Part shown: positions 46,505 through 59,261 of the stretch, in pieces
Numbering within the stretch: the first letter of the stretch is position 1
Layout: each line of letters begins with the position of its first letter
Assembly: GCA_030762935.1 (NCBI GenBank)
Contig: CM060900.1
Span: forward strand, 386,036,132 to 386,100,131
DNA: 64,000 nucleotides
From: Hymenopus coronatus
Lineage: Eukaryota; Arthropoda; Insecta; Mantodea; Hymenopodidae
Direction of reading: 5' to 3'
Notes under the pieces: generated by a model
Database searches by the model: none
Told to the model about the DNA's origin: nothing
Seen by the model: only the letters and a program-made list of their open reading frames with translations
Made by a program: the position numbers and the translations under genes

Positions 46505-47365
46505 ATAACACATGTCTGACTTTAGGTATGTCCGTAAGTGCGGGTGTGTGTCTTTGTGCATGTGTGATTGTTGAATTGCGTTTGTTCTTGATATACAGTG
46601 AGGAAGCAACTAGGATATCTGCTAAACCACAAAAACCTAGATGAGTATATTGAAATATTTTAAGAATAATGAAGACAGCTATGTCCCTAAAAAAGACCGG
46701 TTGGATAAAATAAAGTTACAGGGATTTCAGGCAATGAGGATACCCCCAGCATTTGTCTAGTGACCTAGGAAAACCCACGGGTCAGAGTGGTCGGCCACTC
46801 TAATCGATCCCACGGCTTTCCTAATGCCACTCTCAAACAAAACGTCCGAGCCACCTGGCTCAGAATCAAGTATTCTGTACTTAGGTCTTGCACATCGTTG
46901 GAAGGCAATAACACTCTCCGAAATACCTATAATTTTCCACAATTAGAATCTTTGTTCTTGCAATACGATACTCACCCAGTATGTATTATTCGCACCAAAC
47001 TTATGTTAAATGGATCATGAACAATACGATGGTCACATTTATCCAAATTCGTTTCACTGTATTGTTCACAGCTGTTACTATATCAACTACCACCTTTTCA
47101 GGATTTAGTATTTTACCAACTAGGGCACATTTATAGTATCCAACGTTAAGTAATATTATGTCTTTGTTTTCACCAGGCAACAATTAAAATATCGACGGTG
47201 TATATTTACCATCATCGATCCCGTGAATTGAGAACAATTGTAAAACATACCTGGCTCATAATTGGTATGTCTCATCCAAAAATATACTTCTACGTTTCGC
47301 TAAATATATGTTTAAGATCAGTTTTGCAGCAAAATGTATCATATTTGTGCTATATTCATCAATAG
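46505..47365. other. No gene seen
   Basis: 46730-46900 has a slightly GC-rich, retroposon-like look (CCCACGGGTCAGAGTGGTCG), but no relative was found in the window. Confidence 0.35.
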
Positions 47366-47368
47366 AAA

Positions 47369-47780
47369 CTATTTGGATGTAAGAGTATATTTTGTAGACA
47401 TTTTATTGATAACGACATATACTTCAATTCGAGTTTTGGTAATGAAGGAAGGGCACTTATTTTGGCTATACTTATGGCTTTCCATACACAATGTCATTTT
47501 TGACAGCTCACTAAAATTTTCATCAGAAACATTAAGAAATTCGTTTTTACCGACCTTGAAGATCCGGCAGAGATGTCGGTAGCATTTACGCATAATACTA
47601 TTCAATATAATATTTCTAGGCAAGTGTTGACTTATGTCATGAGTGTGCTCTCCTGAAGATACCAAAACCTCATTATTCTCATCAGTAAACATCCGCGCAA
47701 TACATATCTTTGCCGTGTATCCCTAGTGTTTTCCTTTTGCACCTAATTTTGAACATCGAATTTTAAATAGTCAGGGTAAC
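47369..47780 (-). pseudogene. Possible FLYWCH zinc-finger / MULE-type remnant
   Basis: A 107-codon minus-strand frame extended upstream through one stop. It shows a C near CSKLGAKGKH, a second C in AKICIARMFTDENNEV, and SSGEHTHDI, the GEHxH end typical of FLYWCH fingers in insect MULE-associated proteins. The following helix-rich part (IMRKCYRHLCRIFKVG, then EFLNVSDENFSEL) is compatible but not diagnostic. No transposase core is present. It could be chance; the evidence is one motif and rough spacing. Confidence 0.35.
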
Positions 47781-47789
47781 AATAACTTT

Positions 47790-49805
47790 TGAGCTCTCTT
47801 ACGTGGTATACAGATTTTAGCGCTGTTTCCAACCTCGATTAACACCACACACAACTGCTGCAGGAAAAATGACATGTAAGGGCTACTCTGCCTTCTCAGT
47901 AGCTGTGTGAGCAATATCAGTGTGTGACCGCGAGGTTCAATATAGCCGTGTGCGCTGACCAGTAGAAAGGGACATTGGGTGCAATGTGGCCCATTTACAT
48001 ATATTACATGTGCTCATAACGAACAAAATAGGCAAACAGAAACAACTACTGGAGAATACATCGCTCCGAAAGATACCACTGCAGATATAAAAATAGCTAA
48101 TTTGATTAACACACCGGTTTTGGCAATGCCAGTCCTTTCTTGGTTCTGAATTCAATGACCAGTGAGGCTATACTGGAGGTGAGTCAAGGGAAATGCTAAG
48201 TTACGTGACTGTTTGTGAGAAACCAGCAGGAAAAAGAAAGGGTATCTTATATATTTTCCCAAGTGGTTTCAAGACGGCCCACCTACGTTTCCCTGCTTTC
48301 CATACCATTAGTGAAAAATGCCACAGCCGGTGTAGCATCAGAGGTAATCAGAGGAGATTACAAATTGTGGAGATTAGGAGTTGAAGAACCATAGTTAAGA
48401 TACGAATGAGCAAAGCGAAATACGAGAATAATAGAGTTCCGTCGTAGCACCTCCGTTAGTTGATTTTTTTTTGGGTAGTGTTTAACGTCCGATTTAACTA
48501 CTTATGGCATCGCAGGCGGTTCCGTTATTTGAGAATATGGCAACTGTCGCTCTGTAGAAGGAAGTGGATTTTGATGGTGACCGGATGACGACCAATATTG
48601 AAGCTTTGGTTGCCATAAAATGTTGAAGAAACGGGTCAAGAATTGATATGTGAAGTTATATTTATTGCTATTATTCTATATACCTATATATAGGTATATA
48701 TATATATATGGGGTAATCAGAGGTTCTAGTTACGCTGTATATACTTGTGGCCAAGTCCGGAGAAAATACCCTCTATAGGAAGGACGAATTTCCCTGACGC
48801 TCGAATAGATTCACAGAGGTCTAGTTTACAGGCTTATCATAGGCAAAATGGATTTGGTGATATCGCAGAGAGCCCATTTTCATCTGAATTGTCCGTCGGT
48901 ACCGGCTGTGAGCTATGTGAGCTGGTAGAAGCCTTCGTCCTGGGCCCATAGTGATGTGGGGATGGAGAAAACAAAGCCCCGCTCCGCGGATTTGGTGGCT
49001 TAGGTGATTTCCTAGAATCTGACTTAAACGCCATGTAGAAGATTGAGGCGATTCTCTGAACGCAGAGTGGTGTCCACAGTAGTGATATTGAATGGCATTC
49101 TTCTGCTTGCTCATACGAATGGTGAGGTTCAGAACCTAGGCATCCATGTCCTGAACATCTTGAGTGAAGTTTGGTCAATGGATGTGGCAGTGACTGTTGG
49201 CGGGTGCAAAGATGACGACGTCATTCCAGCTTGGAGGTGGATGTAGACCTGCTCAAGCTCAAATTGTAGGTTTTATTGACATGAATACTGGCGTGCCAGG
49301 TATACATATAGATTAAACCATTTTAGGTGGCACAGTAACGGTAGCGGATCCGGACCGAATGAAATTAGCATTCAATAGTGAAGCATAAAGCATCACAGTA
49401 GTGATATCTAGGAAGAGCGGTGCAGGGAGTAACATGATGGCTGGTGGTTTTCTACTCTTCTTGTCGTAATACGTAACTATCGTCCTGAAGAGAACAGTCC
49501 GCTCTTGAGGCAGCCTCCTCTTCATCCAGAAAATAAGTGCTCATGTAAACAGAGCCACGTGCACAAAAGCGAATCAAGTTTTCGTTCATTGGCTCATGCC
49601 GTTTATTACAAAGTAGTTTGCTGAGTAGTAACAAAAACTCCTGGATCTCCTCTTTATTTAGTAACAGCGGTATTGGACTTAATTAGAAAATGAGCAAACA
49701 TGATGCTCAGACTGCCTTTAGTTGGTGAATTTTGGAAACGGGAAGTTGAGACCGTTAGTACTTAAACCGTCATGGCCGAACAAGTGGAGTTTGTAAAACG
49801 TCGCA
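47790..49805. other. No gene seen
   Basis: A small TA-rich palindromic patch lies at 48675-48712. Minus-strand frames of 97-113 codons at 48.8-49.2 kb overlap each other and match nothing known to me. Confidence 0.4.
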
Positions 49806-49809
49806 GAGA

Positions 49810-50315
49810 TAAGCCTTTTTAACGAGTGGTGAGAAAGTTGTAACTTTGAATTGTTTCACAAACTTAATAAGAAGTATCCCACGTTGACCATCAAGGATAT
49901 TGTAAACGTGACAGGGGAGTTTTACAGGTGTGTATGTGTGCATTAAGTATAAATTCCGTGCGCAGTGAAAGGTTAAAAACACGCATTTTCCATACTTGAA
50001 AAATCAAGAAAACGTAAAAAGCAAGTGCTAGAAGTTCAGTTTGACGAATTTGTTAGGAGTGCATTGCATCAAAAGGCTCATAATTTCTTCCACATTAATG
50101 AGTACTTGCAATCAAGAAACTACTTGCGTTTGTGATCGGTGATCCCTAACTTCCTACGTTCAAAAATATTTTTTATAAGCTGTTACTTGACCCTGATTTT
50201 GAATTCCGGAAAAGAAACTGTAAGAATATTATTGTTGACTGTGGTGATGGGTTCTTAAATTTCCGCTCAGAGAAAGAAAGGGCGGAAGCTGTATTCTATC
50301 AATGAGATGTGGGTA
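49810..50315 (+). pseudogene. Decayed insect Tc1/mariner-like (DDE) transposase, N-terminal part
   Basis: Fragments in family order: KKYPTLTIKDIVNVTGEFYR (first HTH), then KSRKRKKQVLE, then VQFDEFVRSALHQKAHNFF, and after stops FYKLLLDPDFEFRKRN with NIIVDCGD. Insect members usually read FDxxxIRRxxxEFY, then a YKLLKxLGFxFRKRN block. Afterwards the catalytic region would start (YxDETW type), but a SINE begins at 50335. Several stops and shifts are present. Confidence 0.65.
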
Positions 50316-50334
50316 GTAGGCCCCTCAACTTCTA

Positions 50335-50550
50335 GCCGGTCCCCATGGCCACGCTCGCTTTGGTGCTTCGTGGGCAGGGGATCGTGGGTTCGAGTCCCGC
50401 CTTGGGCATGGATGTTGTATGTTTGTGCAATGTGTATATGTTTGTAAAAGAAACAGTAAAACCAGTAATCAGTAAAACCTACGGGGGGAAATGTAAATAG
50501 GGATCAGACGCCGTTACTGTTTAAAAAAAAAAATTAAAAAAAAAAAAAAA
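50335..50550 (+). mobile_element. SINE family B copy inserted in a transposase remnant
   Basis: GCCGGTCCCCATGGCCACGC head with 13 bases deleted in the anticodon region (goes straight from GCTCGCTT to TGGTGCTTCG), intact B box GGTTCGAGTCC, body CCTACGGGGGGAAATGTAAA and an A-rich tail interrupted by TT. Its 5' end follows the transposase remnant. Confidence 0.92.
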
Positions 50551-50707
50551 CTTCCCAGGTACGGATAGACATGGTTTAGTTACCGATATCAACAAAGTGG
50601 TGAAGAACGAGTGGTTATGGTCCTCGGGACGTGGATTTAACTGTAATTTTATGAAGATTGATAAAATGGTTGTAGCTCTATAATGTGCACACATCGCATG
50701 GATGAAG

Positions 50708-51030
50708 GCAACTAAAACTGACCTGCGGCATTAATTTAAGGAGATGAAACATTCCGAGGAATCCTATATATTACTAAGCTCTATATATTACTACCGCAGG
50801 TCAGTGTTGCAAATGTGGGCTTAGGGTAGCTGACTGGTTGGAGCCGCACATTGCTTGGAAGAAGTCAACTAAAACTGACCTGCGGCATTAATTTAACGAG
50901 ATGAAACATTCCGAGGAATCCTATATATTACTAAGCTCTACCTTTTTGGAGGCACGGCACATGAAGGTTAAGTTCAATAGAGCAGTGTTGCAAATGCGGG
51001 CTTAGTGTAACTGACAGTTTGGAGCTGCTG
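50708..51030. repeat. Tandem duplication, period about 158 bp
   Basis: CAACTAAAACTGACCTGCGG occurs at about 50709 and 50867, followed in both by GCATTAATTTAA and GAGATGAAACATTCCGAGGA and ATCCTATATATTACTAAGCT. A third, shorter agreement (AGTGTTGCAAATG with GGGCTTAG) ends each unit. Confidence 0.92.
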
Positions 51031-51034
51031 TAGA

Positions 51035-53697
51035 AACGTGAGCGTCAAGGTGAAGAGGCAACAGTCGGCAACAGAACAATCACATATACAGGTACTGCAA
51101 TACAGAGCTCTAGTGGTGGTCAGTTCGGATTTCTGGGTCTTTGTTGAAGTGACGTCTGGTGTTCTTGCTGGAGATGTTCTGGTAGTAGCTATTTGCACTC
51201 CTGTAGCCTTTCGTCTTCCTGTTATTTCCCTCCCTGATTTTCTGTACTCATAAGAAGCATTTGTTAATAAATGACAAAAATGGGCAGCGTGTGCAATGCC
51301 AGTATGACCAGAAGATAAACCGTGAAATAAAAGTTCACCTTAAATCCAGTTTAAGTAATTATAAACACCTGTCGCTGTGATTATCAAACAAGCGACGATT
51401 ATCTGAAAAACCTGAATTGGTGGTGAATGAAATAATATTTCTAGGTTTGAAGAATGTGCTCTCTCTGAATTCAGTGCAATTTCAAATTTAAAAACAAATA
51501 CTTTGGACATATTAAAATTTATGGGAAATAGATCCTGCACTGAAAGGTGAGTTCGTTTAAGTAGCCATTTTCTTTCACAACTTACCGGTATATACAGTGG
51601 CGTCTTATTAATAGAATTACATCTAATGCCACTAACTTTATGAAGAACATTAAAGTAAAGAACTGTATTTGTTTCTACAAAAATGCTTTATTTGGGGCAT
51701 TTTTGAGAACATATGGGAAAATTACGAATGAGATATGAGGTAAGTTGTGGTTCAGAGCTGGAAACTGTCGCTGATCAGTATTCATTCCCATTCGATATTT
51801 TTTTTTTCTTTCAGCAGAAACCACACGAGATTGCTCATTAATAGCAGCAAGAAGGGAATTAACAGTGCACGATATTTAAACTATTTCTAATGCATCTTAC
51901 ACGACTCTTACCATAGCTTTGCCATGGCAATTAGGACACGAAAATTAAAGAACTGAATTATAATGAAATTAAGTGGTTTGGATGCGCAATAATAGTGACA
52001 AGAAGCAGCGTAATCTATTACATTTCATGTTATAAAGGTAAGAAAAATAAGCAAGCATGTATAACACATCAAGCTTTAAAACTGCAATGTGTAGTATTTT
52101 TCAGAGGATATAACAATAATCATTGTATTTGGAAATGGTGGATTTAATATTTTTTTGCTCTCAACTACCCTCGCGGGAATAACTTTTGTAATTAAAGTCT
52201 AAATCTTGCAGAAATGGTTATTGGATGCCTCAGAATGTTCCATGCACATGTTTATGAATTGCCAAAAATCATAAAGTAAATAGGTAGAGTTTTATACAAG
52301 GAGTGGATTAAAAGTTGATCTAGGCTGCCGCCAGTCTCACCTTCGCCTGTCAGAAGAAAGTATTTTTCTCGCCCTCTGACAAGGAAAAGGAGGACGCCGC
52401 CGCCTCAGTCGATTTAAGAAAAGAAGAAACAGGGGAGATTGAACAAAAGATAATTTCGATTATCTTGCAGACTCCTACTTAAATCCTCGTGCCACAGACA
52501 ATGTAATCACCATTTATAGAGATAAAGATGGGTGTTTTTTTAAATTGGAAATACTTTGATCAAAACTAAGAAAGATGACTTTTAAGTCAGTCGTATCTTC
52601 AGCAGATATGATTTAATATAAAGAAACTCCTCTTCTTACTAATATTTGCAGAATTTTGAAGGCCTTAATCCAATCGAACCGAACAAGATAAAGGAATGCC
52701 CTGAAATAACAAAATTGTATCCTTCAAAAATAATCAAACTGAGGAGAGCTGAGATGGAGTACATATAAACAGCCGTAATATACAATAACCTTTTTACGAT
52801 CCGTCAAAACCTAATGCAGTTCCACGATTCCTAAACTTTCCAAGCAACTTAACAAAAGGGAACAGAAAAATCCTTGCTTTTGCAAAAAGATGATTATGTG
52901 AACTTCATAACTTAGCCAAATGGGACGACGCCACTAAGTACGTTTTGACGTGCGCGGACTGTTTCTCCAGATTGGCATATTTAGAGATTTTAAAATCCAA
53001 GATCAGTCAGGCTACCGCTGATTACCTTACGAAAACTCTATATGACGTCATGTTTATTCTAGCCGTAAGATCCGATGAGGGAAAACTGCTGCTAGGGTAC
53101 ACACGGAAATGCATCGAACACCAGGTATGTTTAAATCCAAAAGTAAAATTCTCCTTGGTAAAACATTTCAATAGAACTTTAAAGCCTAAGCTTTGTGACT
53201 ACTTCACGTAAAACACTCGTAACACCTATGTAGCATTTTAAATACGTGTATCAAGTTTTACAACAGCTACGCATAGGAATGGCACATACAGATGCTAACT
53301 TTGGAAGCATTCCGTAAGTGAGGAAGGAATTAAAACGAGAGAGAGAGATAAGATGAAGGAAACGGCTATTAAATTTACAGCAAGTCTAACCGTTAGAATC
53401 AGCAAGGAAGGATGAAGTTTGCCAATGGTTCTGAGTAGATCTTTCCACATAAAATTTTAAAATTACCAAGGTTATTAAACATTCACTTCAGATGTCTACG
53501 AATCGAAGATTTATCTCCTATAAAAACCCAAGGTTACAGCCACGAGCTTACACTCATAAAAATATATAGCTTTAAAATGATGTATTAAAATTCAGAGTGC
53601 GTAAAGTAATCAAAGAGATTCTCTTCAAATCGAAAGGATATGGGCACGAGTTTGATAGTTGGATTAATGTTAAACGGTTGAGCTTTTGTCACGCTCC
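51035..53697. other. No gene seen
   Basis: About 2.7 kb. The 88-codon frame at 52945-53211 is unrecognised. No repeat family was identified. Confidence 0.4.
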
Positions 53698-53698
53698 T

Positions 53699-53906
53699 TT
53701 TTTTTTTTTTTTAACAGTAACTGAGTCTGATCAGAACTCCGGCACTCCTATTTACATTTCCCCCCGTAGGTTTTACTGATTACTGGTTTTACTGTTTCTT
53801 TACAAACATATAACGCCCATGCCCAAGGCGGGACTCGAACCCACGATCCCCTGCCCACGAAGCACCAAAGCGAGACGCTTTAGCGAGCGTGGCCATGGGG
53901 ACCGGC
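53699..53906 (-). mobile_element. SINE family B copy, minus strand
   Basis: On the plus strand it begins with a T run (53699-53712) and continues GTAACTGAGTCTGATCAGAA, CCCCCCGTAGGTTTTACTGA and the reversed head GGCGGGACTCGAACCCACGA, ending ACGCTCGCTAAAGC reversed at about 53880-53906. Well conserved. Confidence 0.92.
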
Positions 53907-54156
53907 ATCCTAAGCGATACTTGGTACCCTCAGAGTACTGCTGCCACTTTTACAAATGATCTAGCACTGATGGTCACGTCCTAGGAGGGAAGTCAGTGTG
54001 ACGTAAAGCAGTTGCTCCTCTATTGGAGCAGTGGCGTAATGCGATTCCTAATATTTAAAAACTATAAATTACTATTTATTAAAATTTAAAATATGCATTA
54101 AAATGTATTTTATTCATCATCGTTCATACAATATAGGTTTCAAGCTCAGTATATAT

Positions 54157-54163
54157 AACACAA

Positions 54164-54205
<42 letters not shown>

Positions 54206-54530
54206 GCATGCAAGTGACCTTTATCGAAATTAATCAAATGAATATTTGAGAGCCACTGCTGTAATAAATGAATTCTTTAATTTATATGTTCTGCAAAATT
54301 ATCCAAAGGAAACCATTGGATAATACCCCTGGCTAAAATTAGTAAGCCGAGAACGCGTCAACTGAAACGGGATTTTTTATGGGTCTCAAATATTATTAAA
54401 CTTCACCAGCCTTGTTGAAAAACCTTCTGTATCTTACGAAAGCTAATTTACTCGTATATACAAATTTGATTAATTTCGATCAAGGTCACTTACATGCATA
54501 TACATATATATACACTGTGTGTGTTTGTGG
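54157..54530. mobile_element. MITE-like inverted-repeat element with microsatellite in its arms
   Basis: The left arm core 54204-54239 (ATGCATGCAAGTGACCTTTA, TCGAAATTAATCAAAT) pairs with 54464-54500 (ATTTGATTAATTTCGATCAA, GGTCACTTACATGCAT), about 34 of 36 bases. Outside the cores both arms continue with TA and CA/TG tracts in mirrored order (CACACA then TATATA on the left, TATATA then TGTGTG on the right). The interior of about 220 bases has no coding sequence. Confidence 0.78.
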
Positions 54531-54534
54531 TATG

Positions 54535-55915
54535 TGGATGTATCTTTGCTAACAATCATTTGTATTGTTTATAATTTTAATTATGTATTTATATGCTTTT
54601 ATTGTTTAGTATGATTTGTTTTTATGGCAGCCTCTAGTTGGGAAAATCTTAATTTGGTAATAATAATTTTGTATATATTATATGCTGTCCATACCAGTGT
54701 CTTTGCATGCTACAAAATATGAAAAAGCCCGTTCTTTCCTGATGTAGGGCCGAATATTTTGGAAAACATCTCGTAATTCCGCACAGGAGTCTTCTGCCAC
54801 TGGGTAGAAGCTTGCATGCGTGTGCAAATAGCAAATCAGAAGGGTAGGAGTGAAGTTACTCGTACTTGGCACGCGGTGACACGCGGGGTCAAGAATGCCC
54901 ATGACTGGTTTAGCACATAGCATTAATTTAAAGCGTGATACGTGGATAGAGGGTTTAGCCAATTAAATTTATTTTTCCGATGTTCAATCCTTACATAAAC
55001 ACATTTTAAACGAAATTTACAATCTAAACGGAAATGGAATGTAATCCGAGCACGAAGAGTTGTATTTGATTAAAAGATGGTCCAAAACTTTAAATATTTA
55101 TATACAAACATAGTCAATCAAGTTATGGATGGCTATTTAAACGAGCGGCTTTACAATAATACCTTCAGGGATGTCTCATACCGCATCAAAAGGAGATTTC
55201 GGACTTGAATCCAGAAAGAACTAGTAGATTTCAACACATTGGGTATCTGAAAGTGCAACCACTAACGAAAAAAAAATCCGTTTGATATTTAGAAGAAATA
55301 AAGAAAGGAAGAAACAAACAAACAAATATACAAACAAAGAAAACAAGTACCTAGTGCCAGAAGTTACGAAGTACTTGCGGAATGCGTAACCTTGTAAACA
55401 GCATAAAATGTTCCCTGCCCACTTTAGAAATTTATAAGCTTACCAATAATACTATGCTCAATGAATTAAGCGATGACATGAAAACTCTCTTTCCCAGCTC
55501 TTACAGAAAAACAAACTTTCAGTTCGGTTATGAAACGAATATATTTTTCTACTGCTGCATAACAACGCCTAAATTAACAAGCAGCGCTTCCGTTTGCTAT
55601 TTCAGAATAATTCAGTTTTCATCCTTCTCTAGCCAGCGCTTTTTAAACTCAATGCACGTATTACTTGTAGATGTAAAAAGTGTCTTTCAAATCAATGCCA
55701 TAGAATAGAGACGTATTTGTCAGCTTACCTAGAATGAGCAGTATTCCTTGAACACCTTTTTTCAGACAGTGCAAGTAAGGGACAAAGGTATAAAAGCATG
55801 TCGTTTATGTGTGTCACCCTTTCATTGCCTAAAAACTGACGGGTTTTGTAATAAATTTAAAAGAATTAATGTTTTGTTGAGTGTTTCTGTATCTCCTTGG
55901 GAGAGATTTTCTATC
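54535..55915. other. No gene seen
   Basis: A 108-codon frame at 55382-55708 starts with ATG and matches nothing known. Two overlapping minus-strand frames (54649-54962) are also unrecognised. Confidence 0.4.
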
Positions 55916-55917
55916 GA

Positions 55918-55922
55918 ATAAT

Positions 55923-55970
<48 letters not shown>

Positions 55971-55971
55971 T
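55918..55971. repeat. (AAT)n microsatellite
   Basis: About 17 AAT units. The poly-Ile frames on both strands across it are artefacts. Confidence 0.95.
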
Positions 55972-55974
55972 GGA

Positions 55975-57794
55975 CCACTGCCCAAAAATTCAACAAAAAT
56001 CCTCTTTTTCAGATCTTTATACAGTCGTGAAGGATATCCGAAAAGTAACCCTTTACGGATTTGCAAACCCTTAAGGCACCCAAAAAAACGGAACTTCAAA
56101 AACAATTTTTATATAAGTCCACGGAACAATGGAGCGAATAGAACAAATCGCTTGAAAATGTAAGTTATAAACATCGAAGACCTCGACCGCAATAAACGAT
56201 TGTTAAAGCACCCGTCAGCATGTTTGATCTATTTGGCGATGTCCATTGCACTCTTTCGACGCCGAAGCTATCGAAAGGGCATTGAAAAACACAAGAGAGC
56301 TTAATAATCTCCGTATTAAAAATATTAGCATTTCATAATGGATTCTGTGACAGCATACTATGTCAATCAATGTGGTGGAAGACATTTTGGATACTTTATT
56401 GGAACCATGCGCGTTTGGAGCCCTTAGGTATAACCATGGCTGTATACGTTAGCTGTATCGCTTACTGTACTGAGAATTCCAGCCGTCGCCTGCTACTTCC
56501 ACCGCTATACTGGACGGATCCATCAGGGAATGCGGTAAGGAATCATACAGCTGTATATTATGCCTTGAAGCATCTCCATAAACATTTCTAATAACGTTTT
56601 AATAAATAGATATACAACTTTACACCTATATATTTACGACTGATGAAGTATTAAATCTAGCATGCTGTTTTTCTTGTATTTTGAGCAATAATCTTTGCTT
56701 GACATTAGGATGTTAATTGCTCCGCTTTCTGTTCACTGATAATACCAGTGCAATAGCGAAAGAGCAACATAGCTGAACTATACTCTCAATATTTTACTGG
56801 CAAAGGAAGTGAATTATGCCATAATATTTTACTGGTAAAAGAACTAAAACTGTTTAACATAATTTGGTAAACCCCAAGCTACTTATGTGATCTTAAAGCT
56901 GTTTTGTTAGACCTGTCTTCAGAGGTGAATAATAATGTGCCTTGTAGATTAAGGAGGCATAGTTTTTGTATACATTTAGTACACAATTACTTGTTCCTTA
57001 ACAATGTCCTTAATAATGTCCAATAATACAGCAGTTTAAAAAATAGTAAATTGGTTATGATTGTGTATACGTTTTCAAAACTAAACTTCCTGTAAAAATG
57101 TGTGTTCTGTAACCTATTTAAACTTAAGTAGTGGGTAAATTGGATTTAGAAAAATGTTTGAAAGTTAAATCAAGCCTGCATTATAGGCATACAACCCAAG
57201 TGGCTCAACTTCCCCGTATTTGACAATCAGATATCCCTTTGCGCGATAAAAGAGTTGCAGAACTAAACGGGGCTGTTTCAGGTTGAAACTTGCCAGAGGG
57301 AGACGATGAGGGAATCGCGCCCATTGAGAGAGGTAAAATAAAGGTCGCTCAGACCATTTGTACCAGATGTTGTAACTTGAAATAGTCCGGTTGAGTTCTA
57401 GAGCACTTTTAACGCACGAAGGGATAAGCAAGCTGTTAAGCACTCGTATGTCATATTCCGTATATTAAAATAATTATTGATGTTACATTATCACAGGTGA
57501 AGTGTATGACAATAATTTGAAACATGCAGAATCTAGAGGTATTTACATAGTTGCAACAGCCAAACACTGCTTTAACGCATTTACGACGGTTTGCATTTCT
57601 CACAGCCAAAAATAAGAACCGATAATAGTTGTAGACACAATGATAAGAAGGTTAATATTAAAGATGAAAACGGGAAGATGTGTAATCAAATTCTCCTGGA
57701 TTTCGTACATTTGAAAATGAAATATAAGGGCTACACACACTGTTTAAGCTATTATTTGCTTCCACTGCCCTCTAAAACCCACTTAGAAAATTAG
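55975..57794. other. No gene seen
   Basis: Nothing was recognised. A short local repeat (CAATATTTTACTGGCAAAG at 56788 and ATAATATTTTACTGGTAAAA at 56821) is visible. Confidence 0.4.
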
Positions 57795-57796
57795 AA

Positions 57797-58130
57797 AAGG
57801 GTCTTGTCTTGCGCCGTATTGCAGTGGACTAGAGCGTGGTGCTCTAATTTCCGACTACGCATCCGGTCAGGGTTCAATCGCACATCCGACTGCGGATTTT
57901 AAATCCCGTGTATACGACCGGAGTCCTCTGAGTATCGTGAGGAAAATGAGAAGCTGCGATAGGCAGCAGTCCCAACAAAAAAAATAAACCTTACGGCTGG
58001 GGTAGCCTGATGCTGACCACATCACCTTCCCAAATTTTCTGGGTGAGCACCCAACTGTATCGTACGTCTATGGGTATGAGACCCACAATCGGGTTGGCAA
58101 GCCCACGTGGATTGCTTTCTTTTTGTTTTT
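57797..58130 (+). mobile_element. tRNA-like SINE, degenerate
   Basis: Head: ATTGCAGTGGACTAGAGCGT (A-box-like) and GGTCAGGGTTCAATCGCACA (B-box-like GGTTCAATC). Body: CGGAGTCCTCTGAGTATCGT, GGTAGCCTGATGCTGACCAC and others. No second copy is in the window. Confidence 0.5.
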
Positions 58131-58139
58131 TAATGAACA

Positions 58140-59050
58140 AACAAATATTTTGGAGTACTAGTTTCCGAAGTAGTTACACGAGGGAAAATAATACCATGTA
58201 GTTTAGCTCAAATAAACTTGTAATAGTCATCTATCCACGGTTGACACTCTACACCTACACATATTTAATTCTATCTTCATACCTGTGAAGCTGTTATATC
58301 TAAAGCTAAGAATTATTAATATTAATCTGAATTTTTTTCACCCCTTTTGTGAATAATATGCGCTCTCGTACAAAATTAACTGAAAATAAAACTTGTACAT
58401 TATTGAAAAATAAAAAAAAAAAATGAGAACTTTGGCAGCCAAATTCGTATTCTAAAATGTGCAGAACCCAAATTAAATTAGCGCTGGAAAAGAATGTTTG
58501 GTTAATTATTTAGCGGGATACCTACATAATTATGCATTAAAAATAGGAACTGCAAACTGTATTCTATCGTTTTCCGCGCGAAGTCAAGAGAAAACGCTTT
58601 CATTACTAATTCAAGAATTCGATTTTAGCAAGGTCCTTTAATACCTCACGCTTTTAGTATAGCTCTATTTTGTTTGGGAAAGGTTGTCTCTATGCCTACT
58701 GCTTGTGGGATTGTGTATTTCTGAAATGACTTAGATGTGATTCAGTTGGAATGCGGTGAAGAAAATGGGAGGTGTCTTCTACCTAAATTTTTAATTCGTT
58801 ATTTGAAAGGCAGAATTGTGTTCCATACTAAAAAGCTAAAGATAGAGATGTGCTTGTAATGGAATTAAGCATTATAGTTTTGGAATTAATAAAAGTCCAA
58901 TAAAACTTCTTAATCAATTATTAGTAATGTATAATCTTTGATGATAGTTTATAGGTATAGTCGCTTATAGTTCTACTTGAGCAGGTCATATGCTATATAA
59001 TACAATATTTCCTAGAGGTGAAGTATTCAAAGAAGTTAATATCTGGTGTA
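58140..59050. other. No gene seen
   Basis: AT-rich DNA without a recognised element. Confidence 0.4.
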
Positions 59051-59261
59051 TTTCAATACGTAGTTAGTGACGTATTCACGGTTTCGTTCCGTCGCAAACA
59101 GCCAGAGTGTCATCTGAGCGGTGGACTACGTCAACTTCGAGAGCGCACTCTTCTCCTTCTATGCGCTATACCAGTTAGTTCCAAGTCGAATTTCTGAGTA
59201 AGAGTATACGCGCGTATTCAACTACAAAACTCGGAGTAGAGTTGGAGGGAGAACGTGTTAG

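Noticed and set aside
49313..49634. Minus-strand frames with a VYMSTYFLDEEE segment that recalled piggyBac C-termini
   Set aside because: Only one short similarity; the expected WDKK, MGGVD and cysteine-rich parts are not found.
52945..53211. 88-codon frame with an ATG
   Set aside because: No recognised domain, no neighbours suggesting a gene; compatible with chance.
55382..55708. 108-codon frame with an ATG
   Set aside because: No domain recognised; the length can occur by chance in 64 kb.
55897..56163. Poly-Ile proteins on both strands
   Set aside because: Translation of the (AAT)n microsatellite.
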